Position numbers and translations under genes: made by a program. The notes under the pieces are model-generated. The model was not told the origin of the DNA. It did not search any database and saw only the letters and a program-made list of their open reading frames with translations. From Verrucomicrobiota bacterium (GTDB lineage: Bacteria > Verrucomicrobiota > Verrucomicrobiia > Opitutales > Opitutaceae), in contig JACRQG010000028.1 in the NCBI GenBank assembly GCA_016222805.1, forward strand, positions 1 to 64,000: a stretch of 64,000 nt of DNA, written 5' to 3'. Positions within the stretch are counted from its first letter, which is position 1; every line of letters starts with the position of its first letter. Shown here piece by piece: positions 1 through 8,233 of the stretch.

Positions 1-2
1 AC

Positions 3-188
3 CTGTACGAGCAGAGCGGCCGGCTGCCGAACCGTGACATCGAGAACTGGCTCGAGGCGAAAGCGTGCCTCGAGGCCCACCTGGACTCGCCCCGGCGCCG
101 GCCGGTCCGCGTGCGGGCGCCCGCCGCCAAGGTGGGGCCGCGCGGCTTCACGATGCCGGCATCGGACGTGGCCCTGTGGATTGACTGA
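3..188 (+). CDS. C-terminal end of a DUF2934 domain protein (5' truncated by window edge)
   Basis: An open frame runs from base 3 to a TGA at 186-188 and encodes 61 residues. It begins LYEQSGRLPNRDIENWLEAK, which fits the DUF2934 pattern seen in small soluble proteins: a Tyr-Glu-x-x-Gly-Arg stretch followed by Asp-x-x-x-Trp-Leu-x-Ala. A basic, proline-rich tail follows. The start lies outside the window. No biochemical function is established for the family. The next gene begins 74 bases downstream on the same strand. Confidence 0.6.
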   Translation: MYEQSGRLPNRDIENWLEAKACLEAHLDSPRRRPVRVRAPAAKVGPRGFTMPASDVALWID

Positions 189-262
189 TCCCCTTCCCCG
201 GGGTGACCGGGGCTGGTCGCCCGCGGGCTTGAACTTCGCGGCGCGCCGTATGTGCTGCGCGC

Positions 263-1510
263 GTGCTCTCGACGTTGCGGCGCGCCGAATACGCGGAACT
301 GGTTCTCCTGTTCTTCATCCAGGGGGCGGCGATGGCGATGTGGTTCGTGCCGTTGAGTCCGGTGCTGGATGCCCACGGCCTGGCGGGAATCAAGCCCCTG
401 GCCTTCGCGACCTCGGCGGTGGCGGCTTTCCTCTCTCCGTTGGTCTTCGGCGCGATGGCGGATCGCCAGGCTTCGCCGGTCAAGGTTTTGCGGGGTCTGG
501 CCGTGGCCACGGCGGCGGCGATGGCGCTGGCGAGCGCGGCGGTGCAGGGTCGCTGGGGAACCGGGACCGTCTTGATCCTGATCCAGTTGCACGCCCTTTG
601 TTCAGCACCGACGTGGAGCATCGCCTCGACCATTGTCTTTGCGCGCCTGCAGGACGCCCGCCGGGAGTTCGGGCCGATCCGAGCGATGGCCACGCTGGGC
701 TGGATGGGCGGTTGCCTCCTGGTCAGCGCCGTGGGGGCGGATCGGTCGACGCTGTCGGGTTTCGGCGGGGCGGTGGTCTGGCTCGTCGTGGCGGTGTTCA
801 CCTTCTTTCTTCCGCGGATGGACACGCCCCGGGCGGCGGAGCATCTGACCTGGGTGCAGCGGTTCGGCCTCGATGCGTTGATGCTCCTGCGGGAACGCGA
901 TCACCGGGTGGTGTTCGTGACCTCCGCCCTGTTCATGATTCCGCTGGCGGGTTTCTACCCGTATGCACCGCCCCACCTCGCCAGCCTGGGAATGGACCGC
1001 ACGAGCGCCTGGATGAGCCTCGGGCAGGTCACCGAAATCGTGGCGATGTTCTCGCTGGGCTACCTCCTGCACCGCTGGCGCCTCAAGTGGATCTTCACCG
1101 TGGGGCTGGTGCTGGGGGTGGTGCGGTTTGCCGTGAGTGCCTGGGATAGCCGGTCCGGATTGCTGACCGGGATCGTGTTGCACGGGGCTTCCTTCACCCT
1201 GGTCTTCATCACGGCCCAAATCTACATCGACCAGCGCATCGATCCCGCGTGGCGCGCGCGGGGACAGGCGCTGATGTCCCTGCTCAACAGCGGGGTGGGC
1301 AACCTTGCCGGTTACCTGGGGACGGGAGCCTGGTTTGCCGCTTGTTCAGCGGGCGGGACGACCCGCTGGTCCAGTTTCTGGAGCGGTCTGGCGGTGGCTG
1401 TCGCCGGCGTGCTGGTGTTCTTCCTTTTCAGCTACCGCGGACGCGGCACCGGCCTGGGCCCGCGCGTAGAAGAGACATCGGCTCAGCGACCGGCTTCCGA
1501 AGCGGATTAG
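263..1510 (+). CDS. MFS permease, nucleoside:H+ symporter-like
   Basis: The 415-residue protein is almost wholly hydrophobic, with about 12 predicted membrane segments and a short basic loop near the middle (residues ~200-215, LMLLRERDHRVVF). The N-terminus (ELVLLFFIQGAAMAMWFVPL) and the first cytoplasmic loop (FGAMADRQ) resemble the NupG/XapB-like or MFS_1-like branch, so uptake of a nucleoside or small sugar across the inner membrane is plausible. The start is a GTG; no ATG gives a better N-terminus, and no clear Shine-Dalgarno sequence is visible. The C-terminus ends in a polar tail of about 25 residues. The substrate is not determinable from sequence. Confidence 0.75.
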   Translation: MLSTLRRAEYAELVLLFFIQGAAMAMWFVPLSPVLDAHGLAGIKPLAFATSAVAAFLSPLVFGAMADRQASPVKVLRGLAVATAAAMALASAAVQGRWGTGTVLILIQLHALCSAPTWSIASTIVFARLQDARREFGPIRAMATLGWMGGCLLVSAVGADRSTLSGFGGAVVWLVVAVFTFFLPRMDTPRAAEHLTWVQRFGLDALMLLRERDHRVVFVTSALFMIPLAGFYPYAPPHLASLGMDRTSAWMSLGQVTEIVAMFSLGYLLHRWRLKWIFTVGLVLGVVRFAVSAWDSRSGLLTGIVLHGASFTLVFITAQIYIDQRIDPAWRARGQALMSLLNSGVGNLAGYLGTGAWFAACSAGGTTRWSSFWSGLAVAVAGVLVFFLFSYRGRGTGLGPRVEETSAQRPASEAD

Positions 1511-1662
1511 GCCAGTGCCAGCGGCAGCAGCTGATTCAGAGCGAAGCAACGAATGGGCCCGCGAGCGGCCACGTTTTCGCCTTCGGCCCAAGTGCGATCA
1601 CCGACGACCTGAACGCCTTCGAGTAGGGCGCTGAAGTCCGTCGCTGGCAGGGCCCCGCGGAC

Positions 1663-2415
1663 TCAGCGGCGACCAGCCTGGCGGCGCCGCAGCAAGACCA
1701 GGAACCCACCGGCCAGCCCGAGCAGGGTAGTCATGTTCGCGCCGTCGGGAGTGCCGAAAACCTGCGCCGCGGTCCCTTCGACGCCGACGGTGAAGCCGTT
1801 CCAGTATTCGTTGGAGAGACTGCGCCAGGAAACGGAGTTGAAGGCGCCGCGGAAACGGATGGTCCCGTGGGGTTCGCCGGTGCCGAGCAGTTGATACTCG
1901 ATGCCCCCGCCGGGGAGATTCACGATCTGTTTGAACGACGTTCCGTGCCCCCAGTAGCCGTTGTAGTTCGGGCCTTCGGGGTCGGTGGAGCTGCCAAAGC
2001 TGAGGATGTCGAAGTCGCGGTCAAAGGCGTATCCATTGCCGTTCAGGCTGATGTAGGAGAAGAACGGATTCGCGATCGTCTCCGAGAAGACGAGAGTCTG
2101 GTTCCCGGCATGATGGAGTCCGATCATCTCCGCGGCCGTCGGGATATTGGCGACCACGCTGCTGGTGAAGGGGGAACCAGCCGCCCCGAGGTGGTTCTGA
2201 AAATAGTCGATGCCGGTGCCGGTCTGGAGGAAAGCGTAACCCTGCGGGTTGAGGTACGACACCGCCACGGTCGAGCTGCCGGTATTGATTACCCCGGATG
2301 CCGTGCCGCCGGAGGGGGAACCCGAAATCCAATCCGTCCACTTGACGGTGACAGGATTGGCGAAGACCGGTGCGAGGCAGAGGAGCCAGGAAGCGAGGAG
2401 GCGTGAAGGGGCCAT
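1663..2415 (-). CDS. Secreted protein with PEP-CTERM/VPDSG-CTERM-like sorting signal
   Basis: This 250-residue protein has a signal peptide (MAPSRLLASWLLCLAPVFA), a beta-rich body, and a C-terminal tripartite signal: TPDGANMTTLLGL, a hydrophobic stretch, then LRRRQAGRR. That arrangement matches exosortase-processed CTERM proteins common in Verrucomicrobiota, with TPDGA replacing the usual VPDSG. The body contains glycine/asparagine-rich segments (ISLNGNGYAFDRDFD) but no catalytic motif I recognise. It was probably exported and retained at the cell surface or in the matrix. The closest relative here by architecture is the gene at 58375-59109. No exosortase gene is in this window. Confidence 0.7.
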   Translation of the reverse strand: MAPSRLLASWLLCLAPVFANPVTVKWTDWISGSPSGGTASGVINTGSSTVAVSYLNPQGYAFLQTGTGIDYFQNHLGAAGSPFTSSVVANIPTAAEMIGLHHAGNQTLVFSETIANPFFSYISLNGNGYAFDRDFDILSFGSSTDPEGPNYNGYWGHGTSFKQIVNLPGGGIEYQLLGTGEPHGTIRFRGAFNSVSWRSLSNEYWNGFTVGVEGTAAQVFGTPDGANMTTLLGLAGGFLVLLRRRQAGRR

Positions 2416-2655
2416 GGAAATGAAGTTGCATCCGGCGAATCACTATTCGTGCCATCCCCCGCGACGAGCGACTGCGCACCGTGCAGGATAATTATAGGTA
2501 GCGACTTAAGATTTTCAAAAAAAGTGGGGGCTCTTGGGGTGGCCGGGCCCGGGTGTAAGATTCTCCGACGCGAGCGGAAGCCTGGTAATTGGGTCACAGG
2601 CACGCGGAAACCCCGGCAGCTCGACGTGCGGCGGGGCACCACCCACATTCGATGC

Positions 2656-3342
2656 ATGCCATCGACGACGTTCCTGCTGCCGGTCTGGTTTGATCTCGCG
2701 GCCACCTTCGCGTTTGCGCTCACCGGCGCGTTGGCCGGGATTAAGCGCGGTTACGACATTGTGGGCGTGTTCTTCCTGGCGCTGGTCTCGAGCATCGGCG
2801 GCGGCCTGATCCGCGATGGAGTCTTCATCCCCGGCCCGGAGCCGACGCCGCTCCTGACCGATGCCCGGTATATTGAGTTCATCGTGGCCGCGACCGTGGC
2901 TGGCATTCTCTTTGGGCGACACGTCACGCGCATTCGCCGGGTGGTCGCCCTGATCGACGCCTTGGGGCTGGGTGCGTATGCGGCGTTTGGCACCCAGAAG
3001 GCGCTCCACGCGGGACTGTCGGTGCCGGCCGCCGTGCTGGTCGGTGTCGTCAATGCCGCAGGCGGCGGCCTCCTGCGCGACATTCTGGTGCGGGAGGAGC
3101 CGCTGGTGTTTCGCCCGGGACAGTTCTACGTGCTGACGGCGCTGTCGGGGGCGGTGACCTTCGTGTTTCTCGGGGTGCAGCTCAACTGGTCCGCGACCGA
3201 GGCCGCTCTTGTGTCGGTGACGGTCACGTTCGTGTTCCGGGTGCTCACCATCATCTTCAACTGGCGCACGACCGCCGTTGCCACGCCCGGCGAGATCGAA
3301 GATCGGCCGTCGCCTGGCCGCGAAGTTCCCGACGTCCGATGA
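2656..3342 (+). CDS. TRIC-type cation channel / UPF0126 (YadS-like) membrane protein
   Basis: This 228-residue membrane protein has two tandem copies of a three-helix unit, as in UPF0126/TRIC proteins. The conserved glycine-rich segments are FAFALTGALAGIKRGYDIVG and SSIGGGLIRDGVF in the first half, and GLGAYAAFGTQKA and NAAGGGLLRDILVREEPLV in the second. Length matches the family (about 200-230 residues). Prokaryotic TRIC proteins form trimeric potassium/cation channels in the inner membrane; some relatives have been linked to amino-acid transport. The ATG at 2656 is chosen because the hydrophobic N-terminus starts right after it; the frame is open further upstream, to 2449, but with no membrane character. 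It ends just before a convergent CheX-like gene. Confidence 0.85.
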   Translation: MPSTTFLLPVWFDLAATFAFALTGALAGIKRGYDIVGVFFLALVSSIGGGLIRDGVFIPGPEPTPLLTDARYIEFIVAATVAGILFGRHVTRIRRVVALIDALGLGAYAAFGTQKALHAGLSVPAAVLVGVVNAAGGGLLRDILVREEPLVFRPGQFYVLTALSGAVTFVFLGVQLNWSATEAALVSVTVTFVFRVLTIIFNWRTTAVATPGEIEDRPSPGREVPDVR

Positions 3343-3417
3343 CGGGAGGCTGATCCGACAGGCACCTTGGTCTGCGGATCCGGCCGGCGCGCGGCGGCCG
3401 CACGGCGGGAGGGCAGG

Positions 3418-3939
3418 CTAACCCGTCTTGACCTGGATGTCCGCCACCAGAACGTGGCCGGCGCACTCGAATTCGACGACGTGCCGCTCCGCCCCCTTCA
3501 GGCCAATCACCTTGAGATCACTTCCCCGCACGATGGTGGGCAGGGTAAGCATGCACGGGAGTCCCACGTCGCAGAGCTGGTTCTTGAAGCCGCCGACGGT
3601 CATGTTGGCGATCTCGCCGATGGCGTCCTTGACGACCTCGTGGTCGCTCGCCGTCGGATCCCCCGGGCGCAGGCCGAGAACCTCGCTGGTGGCGAAACGG
3701 GCGAAATCGTCCTGCAGGCAGAGGTACACCACTCCGTTGGCCTCACCGACGAAGCCGACGCTGGCCAGCAGTTGGTAAGTCGCCGGAGTCGTGGCTTCCG
3801 AACCCGCGGGGCGCGGGGTGGTGTCGCGGCGCAGCATGGTGGCGAAGACGTTGTGGACCGCCTTCGCGATGGCGGTGCGGACGAGAGATTCGGTGATGCG
3901 AGGGGCCATGAGCAGGGCAGTCGGAATTGTCGCTATCAC
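3418..3939 (-). CDS. CheX-like chemotaxis phosphatase domain protein
   Basis: The 173-residue protein matches the CheC/CheX/FliY phosphatase fold. The signature is a helix reading GEIANMTVGGFKNQL (residues ~108-122), with the acidic and amide residues Glu109 and Asn112 forming the family's ExxN catalytic pair. CheX enzymes dephosphorylate CheY-P, and many stand-alone homologues act on other receiver domains. No che or flagellar gene is nearby, so the partner receiver is unknown. An internal ATG at codon 11 (base 3909) would give the usual MAPRITESLVRTA N-terminus and is a reasonable alternative start; neither start has a clear ribosome-binding site. Confidence 0.7.
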   Translation of the reverse strand: MIATIPTALLMAPRITESLVRTAIAKAVHNVFATMLRRDTTPRPAGSEATTPATYQLLASVGFVGEANGVVYLCLQDDFARFATSEVLGLRPGDPTASDHEVVKDAIGEIANMTVGGFKNQLCDVGLPCMLTLPTIVRGSDLKVIGLKGAERHVVEFECAGHVLVADIQVKTG

Positions 3940-4320
3940 ATCGGCGGTTCAAACCGAAACTGAATCGCGGCCGCGCGGCCGAATTTTTCCGGGTGGCCCT
4001 CGGCTGGCGACCCGGGAGGCGCGGCGGAGGACGCTCCAACCGCGTGTGCCAACTTCGGCGACCTTTAAGGGGCCTGCTGGCGCGCCCCGAGCCGCTGACC
4101 GTTGCGAGCACAGGCCCGCATTCGGCGGACACCAACCGGGATTTTGCCTTCACTCTGATCGAGCTAACCCGGGTGATTGAACTCTACAATATGCGCCATG
4201 GCTCGACCCGCACCGGCCGCTCTCGGGCGACGGCCGGCCCCGCGACTAAGGACGGTTTCGAGGCCGATTCGGCCGGCCAGATCGCCCGGGAGTTCCCCAC
4301 GTTTCACGCCGCCGACACTA
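3940..4320. other. Intergenic stretch left of the insertion sequence
   Basis: This 381-base stretch between the CheX-like gene and the IS holds no convincing gene. One plus-strand frame reads FAFTLIELTRVIEL near 4143-4185, which resembles the GFTLIELLVVIAI prepilin motif for about eight residues. The following residues are polar, so no pilin helix follows. It may be chance or the stub of a decayed gene. Confidence 0.3.
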
Positions 4321-5180
4321 GGGAGTGTTTTCAAACCTGAGGGAACATGGTTTTCGCGCAGGGATCGCAGGGCGGGCCACGCGGTTCATCCTTCGAACGG
4401 AATTGCCCGGGCCGCTGTGGGAGCGGCAAAAAAATCACCTGAGTCGGCGGAAAACGCGGCGACGGCAGATTGGCGCAGTTGGAGGCCGGCCGCCCAAGGA
4501 GGATCGCCCGATGGTCACCGCGATCTGGGATGTGCTGCGCACGGGTGGCCCGCGGCGCGACGTGCCCCGCGAGTTGGGCCCGTGGAACTCGGTCTGCACG
4601 CGCTGCCGGCGGTGGTGCGAAAGCGGGTTGTGGGCGCGGATGCTGGCCGTGCTGGCGCGCGGCGCCGTCGGCGCACTGCGGCACTTGGATTGTTCGCCCA
4701 TCAAGCTGCATCAGCACGGCGCCAATCCGTCGGGTGGCCAGACGGCGCCGGCAATCGGGCGCACCAAAGGCGGGCTCAATACGAAGCTGGCGGCAGTGGT
4801 CGATGCCAAGGGGCGGGTGGTCGCCGTCAGCCTTGCGCCGGGCCCACGACAAGATCTGAAGGCCATTGTGTCCCTCGTGCCGGCCCTGCGCGGCAAACGC
4901 GCCGTCGGCGACAAGGGCTTCGATGCAGATACCTTTCACGCCACACTGCGCCACCACCGCGTGCGGGCTTGCATCCCGCCACGTCGCCACCGGCGGCGTC
5001 CAGTGTGCTTTCATCGCGGCCACTCCCGCCACCGGCATCACGTCGAAAACTTCTGCGGGCGGGTCAAACGCTTCCGCCGGATCAGCACGCGCAAGGACAC
5101 GCTCGCGCGCACGTCTCTCTCCTCCGTGCAGTTCGCTGCCGTCTTGGATTGGCTTACCCAGGCGGTGTGAAAGCACTCCC
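4321..5180 (+). mobile_element. Insertion sequence of the IS5 family (IS427-like), 860 bp
   Basis: Two 17-base terminal inverted repeats bound the element. The left end at 4321-4337 reads GGGAGTGTTTTCAAACC. The right end at 5164-5180, read on the minus strand, is GGGAGTGCTTTCACACC, with 15 of 17 matches. A single transposase frame fills the interior, and the size fits a short IS5-family element. The flanking dinucleotides are TA on the left and TG on the right, so the TA target duplication expected for the IS427 group is not intact. This suggests an old insertion or a later change at one end. Confidence 0.85.
4325..5170 (+). CDS. IS5 family transposase (DDE)
   Basis: The frame is 281 codons long and spans the whole element. 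After a poorly matching N-terminus, family similarity starts at LPGPLWERQ (about codon 27) and runs to LDWLTQAV. Catalytic residues are visible: Asp122 (HLDCSPIKLHQHG), Asp196 (AVGDKGFDAD) and Glu241 (HHVENFCGRVKRFRRI), with the R-3-E-6-K spacing (Arg237, Glu241, Lys248). The Tyr usually preceding this signature is Ser234. The frame opens with a GTG inside the left inverted repeat. The first ATG at 4511 would remove the N-terminal helix region, and TTG at 4403 is another option, so the true start is unclear and may have been lost. The enzyme would cut and join the IS ends. Confidence 0.8.
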   Translation: MFSNLREHGFRAGIAGRATRFILRTELPGPLWERQKNHLSRRKTRRRQIGAVGGRPPKEDRPMVTAIWDVLRTGGPRRDVPRELGPWNSVCTRCRRWCESGLWARMLAVLARGAVGALRHLDCSPIKLHQHGANPSGGQTAPAIGRTKGGLNTKLAAVVDAKGRVVAVSLAPGPRQDLKAIVSLVPALRGKRAVGDKGFDADTFHATLRHHRVRACIPPRRHRRRPVCFHRGHSRHRHHVENFCGRVKRFRRISTRKDTLARTSLSSVQFAAVLDWLTQAV

Positions 5181-5332
5181 TGGTTTGACGCCAATGCCGG
5201 TGACCGTCGACAAGACACCGGCCACACCGTGAAAAACACACGACGGGACTGCGGCGCGTTATCTCTCCACGGCATAAGCGCTAGCTGGACATAGCATTTC
5301 TACTCCCGGCCCGGTATCCGATAGAGTGGGAC

Positions 5333-5917
5333 GTGCTCAAGACTTCCACTCTTCATCAGCCGACAGCGGGCCCAGATGGCGATTGCGACATGGCGGCAGT
5401 GTCCTTCGCCGTCCGCACGCTCATCGACATCGCCGCCCGGCGCAAGGGGATCGACGACACCCGCTGCCGGGTGGCGTTGCTTCATTTTGAAACCGCAACG
5501 CTGCTCCACCGCAGCCTGCGCCGTGCGCTCAAGCCCCACAAGTTGACGGACCTGCAGTTCGCCGTCCTGGTAATCCTGTTCTCCACCGAACCCGAGCCGA
5601 TCTCCGCCTCGGTCCTCGCCGAACACGCGGCGGTTTCACGTGCGGCCATTACTGAAGCCCTGGACAAGCTTGAGGCCCTTCAATTTGCGACCCGCGCTCG
5701 CGACGACGCCGACCGGCGCGTCATGTACGTGAGAATCACGGCGGCGGGTCAGGAGACCGTCGATGCAGCGATCAACGATTACCTCCGCACCGCGGAGGTG
5801 GCCACCCGCTATGTGGGGCCCGCCGCGCAACGCGCGGTGCTCGTCGCCTATCTCCAGCTTCTGCGCGGGCTCTCCGTCAACGGCCAACCGCGACGCAGCG
5901 CGGCCGCGCGGGCCTAA
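5333..5917 (+). CDS. MarR-family transcriptional regulator of an efflux locus
   Basis: The 194-residue protein has the MarR winged-helix layout. A helical dimerisation region (ATLLHRSLRRALKPHKL) comes first, followed by TDLQFAVLVILFSTEPEPIS. The recognition-helix region is ASVLAEHAAVSRAAITEALDKLE, and the wing is RARDDADRRVMYVRITAAG. It probably binds as a dimer to a palindromic operator and represses the adjacent RND-type efflux genes, which start 39 bases downstream on the same strand. The start may be the GTG at 5333 or the ATG at 5390, which still keeps the whole conserved region. The IS ends about 150 bases upstream, so its right-hand flank forms the promoter region. Confidence 0.8.
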   Translation: MLKTSTLHQPTAGPDGDCDMAAVSFAVRTLIDIAARRKGIDDTRCRVALLHFETATLLHRSLRRALKPHKLTDLQFAVLVILFSTEPEPISASVLAEHAAVSRAAITEALDKLEALQFATRARDDADRRVMYVRITAAGQETVDAAINDYLRTAEVATRYVGPAAQRAVLVAYLQLLRGLSVNGQPRRSAAARA

Positions 5918-5956
5918 GCCCACTCCATTTACCTCTCACCCGATCGAAGACAAATA

Positions 5957-7000
5957 ATGAACACTCACTTCAACAAAACCGCGACCGCCCTTGTCGCCCT
6001 CGTGCTCGCGAGCGGTTGCCAACGCGATCACCTCGAGTCGACCCTCGAGCCCAGATCGATCCGGACGCATGTAGCGCGTGCCCAGGAGGTGCCCGTCGAG
6101 GTCATTGCGTCCGGCGCCATCGAAGCGATCGGCAAAGCCGACATCGCCTTCCAGGTGCCCGGCCGCGTGGTGTCGGTCGAGATTGCGGACGGAGCGCTAG
6201 TCCGCCAGGGCCAACTGCTCGCCCGCCTCGATCCGGCCGACTTCGAGAAGAACCTGACCATCGCCGAAGCTCAGTTCGAGGAAGTGAAGTCGCGCCATGC
6301 CCGTCTCGGGCGCATGCGCACCGCCGGCAGCCTCACCGAGACCGACTTCGACAAGATTAACGCCGCGCTGAAGCAAACCCGGTCGGCGGCGGACCTCGCC
6401 CGGCGCCAACTGGGGTACACCGAACTCCGCGCGCCCTTCGACGGTTGGATCGAGAAACGCGGCATCGAGGTGGGCGTGGTCGTCGCCCCGGCCTTGCCGG
6501 CCTTTACTCTCCGTTCGTCCGGCGCGGTCTGGGGAAATCTCGGCGTGGCGGAAACCGACATCGGCAAAGTTCGCGTCGGCCAGACCGTGGAGGTGCGCGT
6601 GCCCGCGACGCGAGCCGCGGCGCAGCGGGGCACGGTCGAGGCGGTCCTGCCGAATGCCGACCTGCTCTCGCGCGCCTTCACCGTGAAGGTTCGGCTTGAG
6701 AATCCTCGGGGCGAACTGCGCCACGGCAATGTCATCGTTGGCCGCATCCTCACGGGCGAAAGGCGGAGCGCAATTACCGTGCCGCCGCAGGTCGTGCAAA
6801 AGCACCCCGACGGTTCGTTGTTCGTGTGGTCAATCGATCCCGCCCGCAAGACCGCGGTGCGCCAGATCGTCGTCGCCGGCGGGCTTCACGCGACCGAGGT
6901 CGAGATCGTCTCCGGACTCAAGGACGGCGACCAGGTGATCCTCAACGTGCCGCACACGCTCTTCGAGGGTGCGCGCCTCAGCCTCGCAAGCTCGCCATGA
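5957..7000 (+). CDS. RND efflux periplasmic adaptor (HlyD/MFP family) lipoprotein
   Basis: The 347-residue protein starts with a lipoprotein signal peptide ending LVLASGC, so Cys21 is the predicted lipidated residue. It then follows the membrane-fusion order: a beta-barrel/lipoyl half (DIAFQVPGRVVSVEIADGA, LARLDP), a short helical hairpin (ADFEKNLTIAEAQFEEVKSR), the second lipoyl half (YTELRAPFDGWIEKRGIEVG) and membrane-proximal domains. Such adaptors link an inner-membrane RND pump to an outer-membrane channel. Its stop codon overlaps the ATG of the pump gene (ATGA at 6997-7000), showing translational coupling, but that pump gene is truncated. No outer-membrane factor gene is nearby. Confidence 0.9.
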   Translation: MNTHFNKTATALVALVLASGCQRDHLESTLEPRSIRTHVARAQEVPVEVIASGAIEAIGKADIAFQVPGRVVSVEIADGALVRQGQLLARLDPADFEKNLTIAEAQFEEVKSRHARLGRMRTAGSLTETDFDKINAALKQTRSAADLARRQLGYTELRAPFDGWIEKRGIEVGVVVAPALPAFTLRSSGAVWGNLGVAETDIGKVRVGQTVEVRVPATRAAAQRGTVEAVLPNADLLSRAFTVKVRLENPRGELRHGNVIVGRILTGERRSAITVPPQVVQKHPDGSLFVWSIDPARKTAVRQIVVAGGLHATEVEIVSGLKDGDQVILNVPHTLFEGARLSLASSP

Positions 7001-7371
7001 AGCTTCTCACCTGGCCCCTCCGCCACCGGCAGGTGGTGTTCGTTCTCAGCTTTTTCGCGCTCGCCCTCGGGCTCAACTCGCTGCTGACGATGCCGCGACA
7101 GGCCACGCCGACGATCTCGGTGTTTCAGGCCGTCGTCGCCGTGTCTTATCCCGGCGCCACCGCCGCCGAGGTGGTGCCGTGCGGCCACGGGTGCGAGCAC
7201 GCCGCGCCGATGCCACCGCCGCATTTCGAGTGGGTCTGGTGCTCGTGTCCCGGCGCGGGCTGGCCGTCCCGTGTAGATCTCACGCTCTGCCCCAGATTTC
7301 ACCCATCGCCCACGCCCCGTGCCGGCAAGACCTCCGACTCCCGCGAGCAATCCAGCCAAGGCAACGTATGA
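6997..7371 (+). pseudogene. Truncated RND efflux pump inner-membrane protein (N-terminal stub)
   Basis: The frame begins like an AcrB-type pump: MKLLTWPLRHRQVVFVLSFF, a first membrane helix, then MPRQATPTISV and AVVAVSYPGATAAEVV. Intact RND pumps exceed 1000 residues, but similarity stops at about residue 60 (near 7180). About 63 unrelated cysteine- and proline-rich residues follow before the stop at 7369-7371. The other eleven membrane helices and both periplasmic domains are missing from this position and from the rest of the window. A large internal deletion is the simplest reading. The stop overlaps the start of the next gene. Confidence 0.75.
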
Positions 7372-7886
7372 TCCAAACCCAACCCTCCAATGGTGCCATC
7401 AGCGATTGCACCGCCAAATTAACCGTCAAGACGAGGTCGGGTGCGCAATTCGAGCCATCGGAGTCGATTGGACAATCCCCGTACCCCGCTGCGCCTCGCG
7501 CGTTTTGGCGGCTGGTCAACATCGGCGAGATGGCCGGTTTGCTTACGGCATTCGAACCAGGCGCCATCGTGGAAGCGTTCCGCAGCGGCGGCCAAAAGCG
7601 GAACGCAGTGGACGTGGAGCTGACTCGTTTCAAGTGCAGCCTGACGGACCTCTATGTTCTTGTAACCCTTTTCGCGGCGGTCCCGTGGCCGGTTTCGCTG
7701 CAAATCCTCGCGCGCGAAACCTGCGCCGATCCGTGTTCGCTGCGGAAGAGTCTCGACCACCTCGAAGAACTGAACGCCATCTTCTTCAAAGACCGCGCCG
7801 ACACCGGATCAGCCTTCCAACTCACTCCGTCAGGCCAGACCTTGGCGGTGTTTCTCATGTATCGGGTGATCAACGCGGCCAGCTGA
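7368..7886 (+). CDS. MarR-like winged-helix protein
   Basis: The protein has 172 residues. The C-terminal 110 show a winged-helix pattern parallel to the MarR protein at 5333: LTDLYVLVTLFAAVPWPVS, then LQILARETCADPCSLRKSLDHLEELNA, then a wing (FFKDRADTGSAFQLTPSGQ) and a final helix. The first 60 residues are low in structure. The ATG overlaps the stop of the truncated pump gene. It may be a second regulator that originally followed the pump gene, brought close by the deletion. Its DNA target is unknown. Confidence 0.5.
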   Translation: MIQTQPSNGAISDCTAKLTVKTRSGAQFEPSESIGQSPYPAAPRAFWRLVNIGEMAGLLTAFEPGAIVEAFRSGGQKRNAVDVELTRFKCSLTDLYVLVTLFAAVPWPVSLQILARETCADPCSLRKSLDHLEELNAIFFKDRADTGSAFQLTPSGQTLAVFLMYRVINAAS

Positions 7887-8053
7887 ACGGGACTGTGATT
7901 TTCTGCATCGAGATCTTTCGGTGGTTCATGCTGCTCTCAATCTCTCGAAGACTGCGCCAGGGATTTGCCTCCTATTTGGTGCGGCTGCAGTTGCGGTGTG
8001 GCAACACCGATTGCCTGCAGCTCCCCAAACGAACGTGAACGGGCTATCATTCA

Positions 8054-8233
8054 ATGTACCATCGCGATTATTGGCAGGAACTATCGACGGACGCCGTGAG
8101 ACCGAAGGTGAGTGTTCCGGGATTCATCTTGGTTGCGCTGCTGGCGGCGCTGTTGGGGTGGGGCGCTTTTCGCGTTCTCGCGCCAGCGGCCACTCCGCGC
8201 GTCAGCCTCACTCCGGCGGCGAGCGCGCGATAA
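8054..8233 (+). CDS. Possible small single-span membrane protein (59 residues)
   Basis: An ATG at 8054 opens a 59-codon frame with a polar N-terminus (MYHRDYWQELSTDAVRPKV), one clear membrane helix (VPGFILVALLAALLGWGAF) and a short Pro/Ala/Thr tail, ending TAA at 8231-8233. The pattern looks like the anchor of a longer periplasmic protein, so it could be a real small protein or the stub of a lost gene. There is no clear ribosome-binding site and no recognised family. Confidence 0.35.
   Translation: MYHRDYWQELSTDAVRPKVSVPGFILVALLAALLGWGAFRVLAPAATPRVSLTPAASAR

Noticed and set aside
34-1149. 371-codon plus-strand frame overlapping the MFS permease
   Set aside because: It is an arginine/glycine/proline-rich shadow of the permease in another frame, with no hydrophobic or domain pattern.
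4143-4185. FAFTLIELTRVIEL reading that resembles a type IV prepilin N-terminus
   Set aside because: Only about eight residues fit the GFTLIELLVVIAI motif. The following residues are charged and polar, so no pilin helix exists, and there is no supporting start codon context.
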